The notes under the pieces: generated by a model
The model's input: the letters and a program-made list of their open reading frames with translations, nothing else
What the model was told of the DNA's origin: nothing
Databases searched by the model: none
Made by a program: the position numbers and the translations under genes
NCBI GenBank assembly: GCA_934547065.1
Contig: CAKTEF010000010.1
Coordinates: 4,234 to 68,233 of the forward strand
Source: an uncultured Faecalibacterium sp.
GTDB lineage: Bacteria > Bacillota > Clostridia > Oscillospirales > Ruminococcaceae
Reading direction: 5' to 3'
Length of the DNA stretch: 64,000 nt
Shown: positions 50,776 through 59,045 of the stretch, in pieces
Position numbering within the stretch: position 1 is the first letter of the stretch
Layout: each line of letters begins with the position of its first letter

Positions 50776-52601
50776 ACGTCCTTTCCCTCCTTGTAATACT
50801 TGCTTTGCACCGCAAACAACTGTGCGTAGCCGCCGTTCCGGGCCATCAGCTGGTCGTGGGTGCCCTCCTCGGCCACCTGCCCGTGTTCCAAAAACAGGAT
50901 CCGGTCACAAAAGCGGGTGGAAGCCAGCCGGTGGGAGATGAACAGGCTGGTGCGCCCCTGCGTCATGGCGCTGTACTTCTGATAGATTTCATCCTCGGCA
51001 ATGGGGTCCAGGGCGGCGGTAGGCTCGTCCAGCACCAGAATGGGCGCATCCTTATACAGGGCGCGGGCCAGCATCAGCCGCTGGGTCTGGCCTCCGGAAA
51101 ACTCCACGCCGTCCAGGTAGACATCCCGCCCCACATGGGTGTGGATGCCCGCCGGGAGCGAAGCGACTTTCTCCGTCAGACCCGCCCGCTCCAGGCACAG
51201 CCGCACGTTTTCTTCGTCAATGCCGTCCATGGCCTGGGCCACATTTTCGGCCACCGTGCAGGACAGGACGCTGAAATCCTGGAACACGGCTTCAAACAGC
51301 TTGTAGTAATCCCGGCGGTCATACCGGCGGATGTCCTGCCCGTTCAGCAGCACACGGCCCTCGGTGGGGTCCAGAAAGCCGCACAGCAGCTTGACCAGCG
51401 TGGTCTTGCCCGCACCGTTCAGGCCCACGATGGCCAGGTTCTCGCCGGGGTGCAGGGTCAGGTCCATCTGCTCGATGGTGTTTTTCTCTGCGCCGGGGTA
51501 CCGGTAGCTGACCCGTTCCAGCCGCAGCTCATACGGGATATCCAGCCGCTTTTCCAGCCGCTCGCCCTCCTCAAAGCGGAACGGCTCCGGCAGCTCCAGG
51601 AATTCCCGGATGGTGGAAAGGTCCAGGCTCTGCTTGCGCAGCAGGGCAGCCTGCTCCATCAGGCCGGTGACCCACTGGGCAAAGCCGCTGGCCGCCCCGA
51701 AATAGAGCAGAAACTGCGCAACCGGCAGCCCCTTTGTGACCGTGAGCCAGAGCAGGTAGGCGTAGGCCGCGCCGTTGCGCACCAGCAGCAGCGCCAGGTC
51801 GATGAGGTTGGCGGTCAGGTAGGCACGCTCCCGCTTTTCCAGAAACGCACCGTTGAGCCGCAGGGCGGCATCGTACAGGTCGTCCAGCCACTGCCGCAGG
51901 CCGAAAATGCGGATATCCTTGCCGAACTCGCGGCTCTCGGCGGTGCTGCGCAGGTAGCGCAGGCTCCGGGTCAGCTTTGCATCCTCCGCGCGGTGGCGGT
52001 AGCCCCACTCGTTGATGTTTTTGGTGGAACCGTAGCTCACCACCGCCGTCAGGGCGGTCAGGGCGCAGAGCCAGGGGTTCAGCCCGGAGAGCAGGGCCAG
52101 ATATGCCCCAAAGCCGATGAGGTCGGTCAGCAGATCGGTCCAGCTTTTCCAAAAGGCTTCTGCGGCAGCCCGGTTGTTCCGGCAGGCCTCCTCGCCTTTC
52201 TGGTACATCAGGCGGAACGGCTCGTCCAGCAGATTCACATAGGATGTGCGGGTGCGCTTGGTGTTGATGCGTTTCAGCAGTTCCAGCCGAACGCCGGTGC
52301 GGCCGAACATGGTCAGGTGGTCGATGTAGTAGCACAGCGCGTTCAGCGCAAACAACAGGGCCGTAAAGCCGCCGATGGTGCCCAGCAGCCGCCCCAGCCC
52401 GGCCCCCTGTTCCAGTTGGCCCAGCACCGCCGGGCCGATGAGCATTTCAGCGGTGGTTTTCCCCGCCGTGCAGACCGCCAGCAGCACCACCAGCACCGGC
52501 ACGATCCGCCGGGTGGCCCAGGATACCTGCAGCATGTAGGCGGTGTTCTGCCAGACGTTGTATTTGGGCCTTGGCTTTTTTGAGTTGTCGTTCTTTCCCA
52601 T
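50772..52601 (-). CDS. ABC exporter half (fused permease-ATPase), first of pair
   Basis: A 609-residue exporter half. A basic N-terminus precedes about six spans (RIVPVLVVLLAVCTAGKTTAEML first), then an ATPase with Walker A GLNGAGKTTLVKLL, signature EFSGGQTQRLMLARAL, Walker B ILVLDEPTAALD and H-loop SHRLAS. It is translationally coupled to the second half and likely forms a heterodimer with it. The palindromic repeat at 52.7 kb separates it from the histidine-kinase gene. Confidence 0.9.
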   Translation of the reverse strand: MGKNDNSKKPRPKYNVWQNTAYMLQVSWATRRIVPVLVVLLAVCTAGKTTAEMLIGPAVLGQLEQGAGLGRLLGTIGGFTALLFALNALCYYIDHLTMFGRTGVRLELLKRINTKRTRTSYVNLLDEPFRLMYQKGEEACRNNRAAAEAFWKSWTDLLTDLIGFGAYLALLSGLNPWLCALTALTAVVSYGSTKNINEWGYRHRAEDAKLTRSLRYLRSTAESREFGKDIRIFGLRQWLDDLYDAALRLNGAFLEKRERAYLTANLIDLALLLVRNGAAYAYLLWLTVTKGLPVAQFLLYFGAASGFAQWVTGLMEQAALLRKQSLDLSTIREFLELPEPFRFEEGERLEKRLDIPYELRLERVSYRYPGAEKNTIEQMDLTLHPGENLAIVGLNGAGKTTLVKLLCGFLDPTEGRVLLNGQDIRRYDRRDYYKLFEAVFQDFSVLSCTVAENVAQAMDGIDEENVRLCLERAGLTEKVASLPAGIHTHVGRDVYLDGVEFSGGQTQRLMLARALYKDAPILVLDEPTAALDPIAEDEIYQKYSAMTQGRTSLFISHRLASTRFCDRILFLEHGQVAEEGTHDQLMARNGGYAQLFAVQSKYYKEGKDV

Positions 52602-52693
52602 CTTGGATTCCCCTTTCGTCTGTCTGGCGATATCCTACCATAAAAAATCGCCCCCGACACATTCCGGGGACGAATTGCTCATTTGGGGGGACG

Positions 52694-52755
52694 AATTGCA
52701 AGGCTTCCCCTTGAGGGGAAGCTGTCTGCGCAGCAGACTGATGAGGTGTTGACGC
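52694..52755 (+). repeat. Small palindromic repeat copy
   Basis: Hairpin GCTTCCCC-TTGA-GGGGAAGC, second hairpin CTGTCTGCGCAGCAGAC, tail TGATGAGGTG. Lies between the exporter and kinase genes. Confidence 0.8.
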
Positions 52756-52774
52756 AAAGCAGCAGGCGCTGCTT

Positions 52775-53440
52775 TTACACTTGAGGAATCAAAATTTCTG
52801 TCGTGAATGCGCCGTCCTCGCTGTTGCGGCTGAGATAGCCGTCCAGCTTTTCCACAATGGTGTCGATCCGCACCAGCCCAAAGCCGTGGCCCGCGCCCTT
52901 GGTGGTGGCAAAGCGGCCCGCCAGCTTTTTCTGCTTGCGCGTGGCGGTAAAGTTTGTGAACGAGATGTACAGCTGGGTGCCTTTCATGTCCAGATACACG
53001 CGGATCAGCCGCTCCTCCTCCGGCAGTTCGGCACTGGCATCCATGGCATTGTCGAACAGGTTGCCCAGGATACAGCACAGATCCAGCTCGCTCATGTTCA
53101 GTTTGACCGGGATATGCGCGTCGATCTGCACCGGGATGTTCCGGCTTTTGGCAAGCGAGATCTTGCTGTTGAGGATGGCATCCGCCATGGCGTTTCCGGT
53201 CTTGATGGCAAGGTCCACGGTGTTCAGGTCGGTGTCCAGCTGATCCAGATAGGCTTTGATGCCCTCCATGTCCCCCTGTGCGGCCAGCACTTTCATAGTC
53301 TGGATGTGGCCGCGGTAATCGTGCCGCCAGCCTCGCATCTGGCGGTACATGTTGTCCACCTCTTTGTAGTGCGTCTCGATCAGCTCCCGCTGGTAGGCGG
53401 CCACCTTGTTGTCCAAGAGCTTTGAAAAAAGTTTCAGCAT
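52775..53440 (-). CDS. GHKL histidine kinase without sensor domain
   Basis: A 221-residue soluble kinase of the AgrC/VirS group. The phospho-acceptor lies in GWRHDYRGHIQT; the ATPase domain has N-box LGNLFDNAMDAS and G-box KGAGHGFGLVRI. There is no membrane segment or signal peptide, unlike typical AgrC kinases with an N-terminal sensor. The start at 53440 follows TGAGGAATACC and fits a complete protein. It pairs with the LytTR regulator upstream, separated by a DUF559 gene and repeats. Confidence 0.85.
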   Translation of the reverse strand: MLKLFSKLLDNKVAAYQRELIETHYKEVDNMYRQMRGWRHDYRGHIQTMKVLAAQGDMEGIKAYLDQLDTDLNTVDLAIKTGNAMADAILNSKISLAKSRNIPVQIDAHIPVKLNMSELDLCCILGNLFDNAMDASAELPEEERLIRVYLDMKGTQLYISFTNFTATRKQKKLAGRFATTKGAGHGFGLVRIDTIVEKLDGYLSRNSEDGAFTTEILIPQV

Positions 53441-53468
53441 TGGTATTCCTCAATTCCGCAAGTTTCCC

Positions 53469-53662
53469 GCACCGCAAAGGCTTCCCCTTGAGGAAAGACT
53501 TCCTCCGGCCGGAGGGAGATGTCGCGTAAGCGACAAAGGGAGGACAGCTGTCTGCGCAGCAGACTGATGAGGTGTTAGCGCCACGGGCAGAACTCGTTTC
53601 CGTTCAGTTTCCACCTCAACCGGCACTTCGTGCCACCTTCCCCTCAAGGGGAAGGCTTTTGC
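53469..53662. repeat. Composite palindromic repeats between kinase and DUF559 genes
   Basis: A plus-oriented copy (about 53469-53577) is interrupted by TTCCTCCGGCCGGAGG and TGTCGC-GTAA-GCGACA hairpins. A minus-oriented copy (about 53614-53660) carries CTTCCCC-TCAA-GGGGAAG and GGCAC-TTC-GTGCC. The inverted pair fills the 227-bp gap. Confidence 0.8.
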
Positions 53663-53667
53663 AGCGG

Positions 53668-54030
53668 TCAGCTTTCTTCCTCCAACCCTAAATTGCGCAT
53701 AATGTCAGCACACACTCCCTCAAAATTCTTTGCGATCTCCGCGTTTGAATATCGCAGCACCCGATATCCCAGTGCATTCATATATGCATCCCGTTCTCGG
53801 TCTTTTGCTTTTCCATCTTCTGAAAAATGCTGTGCGCCATCCAATTCGATCACAACGTTTGCCTTTGCACAGAAAAAATCCACAACAAAGCGATGGATCA
53901 CTTTTTGCCGGTTCACTGTTACCGGAAGTTTTCTCAAAAAGTCATACCACAGCCGCCGTTCTTCCTTGGTCATGTTTTTTCGCAAGGTCTGTGCAACAGG
54001 TGTCAGCTTTGGATTGTTGCTCCGGTTCAT
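53668..54030 (-). CDS. DUF559 (Vsr-like endonuclease fold) protein
   Basis: A 120-residue protein. LRKNMTKEERRLWYDFLRKLPVTVNRQKVIHRFVVDFFCAKANVVIELDGAQHF is the DUF559 core; V-x-D-F-x-C and I-E-L-D-G are the presumed nuclease metal ligands, and YRVLRYSNAEIAKN is the C-terminal strand. The fold resembles very-short-patch repair endonucleases; function unproven. The ATG at 54030 follows GAGAGGAC and lies two bases after the LytTR gene's stop, so it is in the same operon. Confidence 0.9.
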   Translation of the reverse strand: MNRSNNPKLTPVAQTLRKNMTKEERRLWYDFLRKLPVTVNRQKVIHRFVVDFFCAKANVVIELDGAQHFSEDGKAKDRERDAYMNALGYRVLRYSNAEIAKNFEGVCADIMRNLGLEEES

Positions 54031-54032
54031 CG

Positions 54033-54731
54033 TCAAGTCCTCTCAATGATCGCGCGGTTCAGCGGCTCGTAGCTGCCGCGCGGAAGGGGCAGGGCCGTGC
54101 CATCGGCCAACAGCACCTCTTTTTTGGTCACGCGGCGGATCTGCTTCAGGTTCAGGATCATCCCCCGCCCCACCCGGAAGAACTGCTCGTCCAGCTCCGC
54201 TTCAAATTCGGCCAGGGTCCGCTTGACGGTATAATCCCGCTTTGCGTGGATCGTGACATAATTCTGATGCACGTCCAGATACCGCACCTCGTACAGCGGC
54301 AGGCGGACCAGCTCCCCGGAACATTCCAGGTTCAGGCAGCGCTCGCTGCGGCGGTGTTTTTCCCACGCGCGGTCCAGCACGGCACAGAGCTTTTCCGGGC
54401 GCACCGGCTTCATCAGGTAGTGCAGCGCGGCCACATCATACCCCTCGGCAATGTAGTCCGAGTAGCCGGTGATGAACACGATCTGCACCGCTTCGTTCTC
54501 CTGCCGGACACGGTGGGCCAGCGTGACCCCATCCGTGCCGGGCATTTCTACATCCAAAAGCAATAAATCAAAGCTTTTATCCTCTGCGTATTGGAACAGG
54601 AACGCATCCGCCGACGCAAAGCAGCTGCACTGCAGCGGGATGTCCCGCGCGGCAGCCCACTGTTCCAGGATGCCGCAGACAAAGGCTGCATCCTGCGGGC
54701 GGTCGTCACAGACCGCTGCCCGATATGCCAT
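54033..54731 (-). CDS. LytTR-type response regulator
   Basis: A 232-residue regulator. Receiver domain: RAAVCDDRPQD (acidic pocket), phospho-acceptor in FDLLLLDVEMPGTDGV, FITGYSDYIAEGYDVAALHYLMKPV (switch Thr and Lys). A LytTR DNA-binding domain follows (LPLYEVRYLDVHQNYVTIHA, FEAELDEQFFRVGRGMILNLKQI). Start 54731 follows GGGGGAAAGCG. Likely controls the ABC exporter downstream, by analogy with Agr-type systems. Confidence 0.94.
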   Translation of the reverse strand: MAYRAAVCDDRPQDAAFVCGILEQWAAARDIPLQCSCFASADAFLFQYAEDKSFDLLLLDVEMPGTDGVTLAHRVRQENEAVQIVFITGYSDYIAEGYDVAALHYLMKPVRPEKLCAVLDRAWEKHRRSERCLNLECSGELVRLPLYEVRYLDVHQNYVTIHAKRDYTVKRTLAEFEAELDEQFFRVGRGMILNLKQIRRVTKKEVLLADGTALPLPRGSYEPLNRAIIERT

Positions 54732-54847
54732 AGCGCTTTCCCCCTTTCTTTGCATCATTCCTGCCTGATTATGACATGCTTTTTGCAAAATTGCAACAAA
54801 AAGCCGCTGCGCTCCGGCAAAGGGGCGCAGCGGCGTATGGCTTTGGT

Positions 54848-57547
54848 TCAGTTATGCTGTTTCAGGGCACAGACGGCGATGCTCAGGGCGCTCCAGGCAG
54901 CCTGGTACATCAGCACCACGGCCACCGACAGCGTGCCGATGCTGCCCGCATAGGTCAGCAGCACACCGATGGCCACCGAGAACCACACCGACACCAGCTG
55001 CACCGTGGTGGCGCTCGTCTCGGCATTCTGCGCCTGTTCGGCCGCACGCAGGCCGCCGATCAGGCTGGCAAAGCCCTTGTCGTGGAGCATGCAGCAGCGG
55101 GCGGCATCCTCCGGCTGGGCCGGGGCGGCCTCCAGCGCGGCGCACTGCTCCTGATCCAGCAGAGTGATCATGCCCTCCGGCAGATGGTAGGCCTCGGTGA
55201 TATGGCGAGCCGTCAGGCTGGGGTCCTTGCAGGTGACCAGCAGCCGGATGTTCTCCCGCTGCAGCACTTCCAGCCCGCGGGCCGTGTTGCGGCCGCCCAC
55301 CGTGCGCAGCACGAACATGGCGTGCAGGCTGCCCGAAACGGCCAGATACAGGATCTGCAGCGCCCCTTTTTGGGAGTGCTCGTCCTCATATTCCTGGTCG
55401 GGCAGGGGCACGCCCTCCCGCTCCATGTACAGCCGGCTGCCGATCAGCACCCGGTTGTTATCGCACCAGGCGGAAAAGCCCAGCCCGCGGTGGATCTCCA
55501 GATCCTTGACGGGGTACAGGATCTCCGTCCGGTCCTCAATGATCTGGCGGAACAGCCCCCGCAGCGTATCGCAGCTCTGGTTCAGGATGCTGGCCGCATA
55601 CAGGATGGCCCGGTCGATCCGGCCGCCCTTGAAGATGCGGAGATCTTCCAGGTTCACGCTGTCCGGCGCAAACAGCTCGTCGGCATCCACCTGTACGGTG
55701 TCCACGCCGCCCAGCTCCTCAATGGCGGCCCAGCCGGGCACCACAGCGCCCGCCGCCGCAGCCGTTTTCTGGAGCCGCAGCGAGGCGATGCCCGCGATCA
55801 GGGTCGAGGACAGGGGCGCACCCATGCACAGCATGGCCGTAAAGGCCGCTGCCATGCCGTTGATGCCGCCGCCAAACAGCAGGAACACCAGCCCGCTGAG
55901 CACTGCGGCCCCCAGCAGGAGATAAGATGTTTTGCGGGAGCGGCGCTCGCTGGCGCGTTCGCCAAAGCTCTGCTCCACAAGGCTTTCGTCCCACTGCACC
56001 GGGCGGCTGAGCAGCACCCAGGGGTCTTTCTGGTCCAGGCTCCGGGCCAGCACCCGGATCAGGTCCTTATCCCGGACGCGGAACGCGCCCTGCAGGCCCT
56101 CCGGCGATTTCTCCGCCAGCTGGTAGCCGTTCCGGACGGCTGCCAGCAGCACCCGGCTGCCCAGCAGCGCCAGGAACAGCCCCAGCGCTGCCACACCGGA
56201 CAGCAGGGTCCAGCTGGAAGCCTGATAGCTGTTGGCATTGAGCAGCGCCACCGCCGCCTGGAGCGCAGCTCCGCAGGCGGCCAGCGCAGGCATGGTATCG
56301 GCACTGGGGCGGCCCCGCAGACCGGCCAGGCCGTCCCGCAGTACGGGCCAGCCCACGGCCAGAGCCGCTGCCAGAAAGAGCAGATTGGCCGCATAGAATG
56401 CCGCCGGGGCCGCCTCCGGGGCCAGAGCGGCCACGGGGGCCAGCAGGCCCGCAGCCACCAGCCCAAAGTGGAGCAGCACCACCGCCAGGATGCCGCCCAG
56501 CACGCAGCGCAGCGTCAGCTCTGCGCTCATCTTATGCAGCCGCTCCCCCACCTGTTCCGGGGTCTCCGGCTCGGCCGGGGCTTCGGCTGCTTCCGGCCCG
56601 GCTTCCTCCACCGGCGCTTCCGGGGCAGGCTGCTGGGCCTGTGCCGGGGCGGCGGGTTCTTCCTCCAGCCCCAGCAGCGGCAGGCTCATACTGTCGTCCA
56701 TGCCGGGGGCTTCCGGCCGGGCCGGGGCCTTGGGGGCATCCTCGTCCTCCCCTTTTCCAAAAAAGTGGAACGCCGGGGCCTGTTCCGGCGCTTCTGCCCT
56801 GGGTTCCGGGGCCGTTTCCGGTTCAGGATCCGGCACCGTTTTCACGGTCTGGTCCTCGGCAAACACCATCGGGATCACCGGCTTCTGCGGCGGTTCCGGA
56901 GCGGCAGGCGGTTCCGGCTCTACGCCCAGCACCTCCTGCGGGGCAGGCCGGGCTTCCTCCACCGGGGCGGGCCGGGCAGGCGCTGCGGGTTTGGCAGGCC
57001 TGCCAAAGAGCATGGCTTTCAGCTCCGCCATCTCCTCGTCCTCTTTCTGCTCCTGCGGGGTCAGCGGCTCGCGCCGGGGCTTGTACTTTTCCGGCTTGGG
57101 GGCAGGTTTTTCCGCAGCCCTGGCAGGGGCGCTCGGCTTGGGCGGCTCCTCCACCGCCGGGGCTTCCGGCTCCGGCATCGCGGTCTGGGGCAGCCGCACA
57201 GGCTCCTGCTCCGTTTCTTCCGGAGCAGCCGGGTCCAGTGCAAGCTCCAGGTCGGCTTCCGTTTCTTCTTCCCGGCCCAGCACGATCTCACCGGTGGGCG
57301 GCAGCTCGGTACGCTCCCCGGTCTGCGGGGCAGCGCTTGCTTCCTGCTCTGCCTGTTCCGTTTTTTCACGGTGGAAAAGCCGTCCCAGCAAGCCGTTGGA
57401 GGCTTCTTTTGCCTTTTCCTCCTCCCGGCGCTTCATTTCTTGGGGTACCTGTGCCACGCTGGTGCTGAAAAACGTGCGGAACTTCTCGTTCTGCGCGTCG
57501 ATCTCCTCCTGCGTCAGCTCTTTGCTGCGCTTATCGTCCTTTGGCAT
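54848..57547 (-). CDS. P-type-ATPase-like protein lacking catalytic motifs (pseudo-ATPase)
   Basis: An 899-residue membrane protein. Residues 1-340 are a disordered Pro/Glu/Ala-rich region. The rest follows a P1B-ATPase-like order: paired spans, CMGAPLSSTLIAGIASLRLQ (574 onward) in the place of the CPx helix, then EELGGVDTVQVDADELFAP (Asp621) in the place of the phosphorylation DKTGT loop, an N-domain-like stretch, MLHDKGFASLIGG where GDGxND is expected, and C-terminal spans. KTGT and GDGxND are missing, so ATP-driven pumping is unlikely. Function unknown; it lies 46 bp after rlmB. Confidence 0.75.
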   Translation of the reverse strand: MPKDDKRSKELTQEEIDAQNEKFRTFFSTSVAQVPQEMKRREEEKAKEASNGLLGRLFHREKTEQAEQEASAAPQTGERTELPPTGEIVLGREEETEADLELALDPAAPEETEQEPVRLPQTAMPEPEAPAVEEPPKPSAPARAAEKPAPKPEKYKPRREPLTPQEQKEDEEMAELKAMLFGRPAKPAAPARPAPVEEARPAPQEVLGVEPEPPAAPEPPQKPVIPMVFAEDQTVKTVPDPEPETAPEPRAEAPEQAPAFHFFGKGEDEDAPKAPARPEAPGMDDSMSLPLLGLEEEPAAPAQAQQPAPEAPVEEAGPEAAEAPAEPETPEQVGERLHKMSAELTLRCVLGGILAVVLLHFGLVAAGLLAPVAALAPEAAPAAFYAANLLFLAAALAVGWPVLRDGLAGLRGRPSADTMPALAACGAALQAAVALLNANSYQASSWTLLSGVAALGLFLALLGSRVLLAAVRNGYQLAEKSPEGLQGAFRVRDKDLIRVLARSLDQKDPWVLLSRPVQWDESLVEQSFGERASERRSRKTSYLLLGAAVLSGLVFLLFGGGINGMAAAFTAMLCMGAPLSSTLIAGIASLRLQKTAAAAGAVVPGWAAIEELGGVDTVQVDADELFAPDSVNLEDLRIFKGGRIDRAILYAASILNQSCDTLRGLFRQIIEDRTEILYPVKDLEIHRGLGFSAWCDNNRVLIGSRLYMEREGVPLPDQEYEDEHSQKGALQILYLAVSGSLHAMFVLRTVGGRNTARGLEVLQRENIRLLVTCKDPSLTARHITEAYHLPEGMITLLDQEQCAALEAAPAQPEDAARCCMLHDKGFASLIGGLRAAEQAQNAETSATTVQLVSVWFSVAIGVLLTYAGSIGTLSVAVVLMYQAAWSALSIAVCALKQHN

Positions 57548-57592
57548 CTCTGTCCCTCCCTGTTCTGGTCCCTGCGGGAAGCCCCGCAGCCG

Positions 57593-58396
57593 TTACTGCT
57601 GTGCGGCGCGCTGGCTCTGGATCTCGTACAGGATGATGCCAGCCGCCACCGAGACGTTGAAACTGTCCACACCGGTGCCCTGGGCAGCCATGTCCAGCCG
57701 CACCACGCCGTCGCAGAGCTTTTTCACCAGCTGCGAAACACCGCTGCCCTCGCTGCCCAGCACCAGGGCAATGGGGCCGGTCAGGTTGTTCTTGCGCAGG
57801 GGCACGCCGTCCATATCGGCACAGTAAACGAATACGCCCTGCTCTTTCAGGCGGCGGATCGTCTCGCCGATGTTGGCCACGCGGGCCACCGGCAGCCGCT
57901 CGGCGGCACCGGCGCTGGATTTGATCACGGTGGGGGTCACCGAAGCGCCGCCCCGCTTGGGGATCACGATGCCGTGAGCACCGCACAACAGCGCACTGCG
58001 CATCACGGCCCCAAGGTTGTGCGGGTCCTCGATCCCGTCGCTCAGCACCAGGAACGGCGGCTCGCCCTTGGCTCTGGCCGCCGCCAGAAGATCCTCCACG
58101 GTTACATATTCGATCTCGCTGGCAAAGGCCGCCACGCCCTGATGGCTCTCGGTGCCGGTCATCAGGCGCAGCTTGTTGGGGTGTACCCGCTTGACGGTGG
58201 CACCGGCCTCTTTGGCCATGGCCGTATAATAGGCTGCCACGGCCGGGGCCATCCCCTCGGCCAGCAGCACGGTATCCACACCGGAGCCGCTCTTGAGCAG
58301 CTCCGTCACGGGGTTTTTGCCGTAGACCAGGCTCTCATTTTTCTGCGGTTCCTCCGCCGCGCGGCGGGGTCGGCGGGGCATTTTCTGTTCGTCCAT
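57593..58396 (-). CDS. rlmB: 23S rRNA guanosine-2'-O-methyltransferase, RlmB/SpoU family
   Basis: A 267-residue SPOUT methyltransferase that 2'-O-methylates rRNA or tRNA using SAM. The N-terminal RNA-binding part starts VYGKNPVTELLKSG. The knotted domain has DPHNLGAVMRSALLCGAHGIVIPKR, LVLGSEGSGVSQLV and FNVSVAAGIILYEI. Start 58396 follows AAGGAGAACACACAG. Assignment to RlmB over TrmH-like paralogues is by the N-terminal domain. Confidence 0.93.
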   Translation of the reverse strand: MDEQKMPRRPRRAAEEPQKNESLVYGKNPVTELLKSGSGVDTVLLAEGMAPAVAAYYTAMAKEAGATVKRVHPNKLRLMTGTESHQGVAAFASEIEYVTVEDLLAAARAKGEPPFLVLSDGIEDPHNLGAVMRSALLCGAHGIVIPKRGGASVTPTVIKSSAGAAERLPVARVANIGETIRRLKEQGVFVYCADMDGVPLRKNNLTGPIALVLGSEGSGVSQLVKKLCDGVVRLDMAAQGTGVDSFNVSVAAGIILYEIQSQRAAQQ

Positions 58397-58633
58397 CTGT
58401 GTGTTCTCCTTCCGTTCTATGGCAAGTCCGGCCCGGCAGGGCCATCCCTGAAGATTGCATTGACGCATTTCTGCATGTTCTGACATGAACTCATCATAAA
58501 GTATAACATACTGCGTCATTCTTTGCCATAGAATTCCCGGTTTTTCTGCCCTGGAATTTCCCGGCCCGGCCCGCCTGTTCTCAGACAGACCCACCCTTTG
58601 CGGCAAACCGCACAGAATTTTTGGGGGCAGAAG

Positions 58634-58908
58634 TTTTCCACAATTTTCAGCCTATACAATCGGTAGAGGGCCATTCTTTTTTCCACATGTTGAAAACCCT
58701 GTGGAGAATGTTCAAAAATCAAGCTTTGGCGTACACTTTCCGGGTGGAATTCCACACATTCAACCAACTTTTCCACATTCAGGACTCGACACCGGCCGAT
58801 CCGCCCGTACTTTTTGTAGAAATCAAGTCGGAATTGTGACAGTTTTTTGAAGAAGAATTTCACACATTTTGCCACAATGCCCAACATCATTTTCCCCAGT
58901 GTGGATTT
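58634..58908. other. Cluster of DnaA-box-like 9-mers in a gene-free interval
   Basis: The 58397-59045 interval has no convincing gene. It carries TTTTCCACA three times on the plus strand (58634-58642, 58679-58687, 58769-58777). TTCTCCACA (minus, 58708-58700), AATTCCACA (58748-58756) and AAATCCACA (minus, 58908-58900) are near-matches. The consensus DnaA box is TTATCCACA. AT-rich tracts lie between the boxes. It is probably a DnaA-binding region; see findings. Confidence 0.5.
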
Positions 58909-58931
58909 GTGTTGAAAACCACACTTCCGCC

Positions 58932-58960
58932 TTGATTTTACCGCCTGTTTGGGGTATACT
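58932..58960 (+). promoter_or_regulatory. fba promoter
   Basis: TTGATT (58932-58937), 17-nt spacer, TATACT (58955-58960), 85 bp before the ATG. Confidence 0.75.
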
Positions 58961-59045
58961 AACGTTACAGGTTCGTTAAAGGATGTGCAAAGTTTGTGCA
59001 TTCAAACGGCGTTTTCACCCCAATTAAAATCTGGAGGTAATTATA

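Noticed and set aside
54776..58483. A 1,235-codon open frame antisense to the pseudo-ATPase and rlmB genes
   Set aside because: The product is low-complexity (Gln/Ala/His/Gly-rich) and mirrors the biased codons of the real genes.
58397..59045. Replication origin (oriC) at the DnaA-box-like cluster
   Set aside because: No dnaA, dnaN or other origin neighbours are present. The genes from 60 to 63.5 kb and the rRNA run toward the cluster on the minus strand, against the usual orientation right of an origin.
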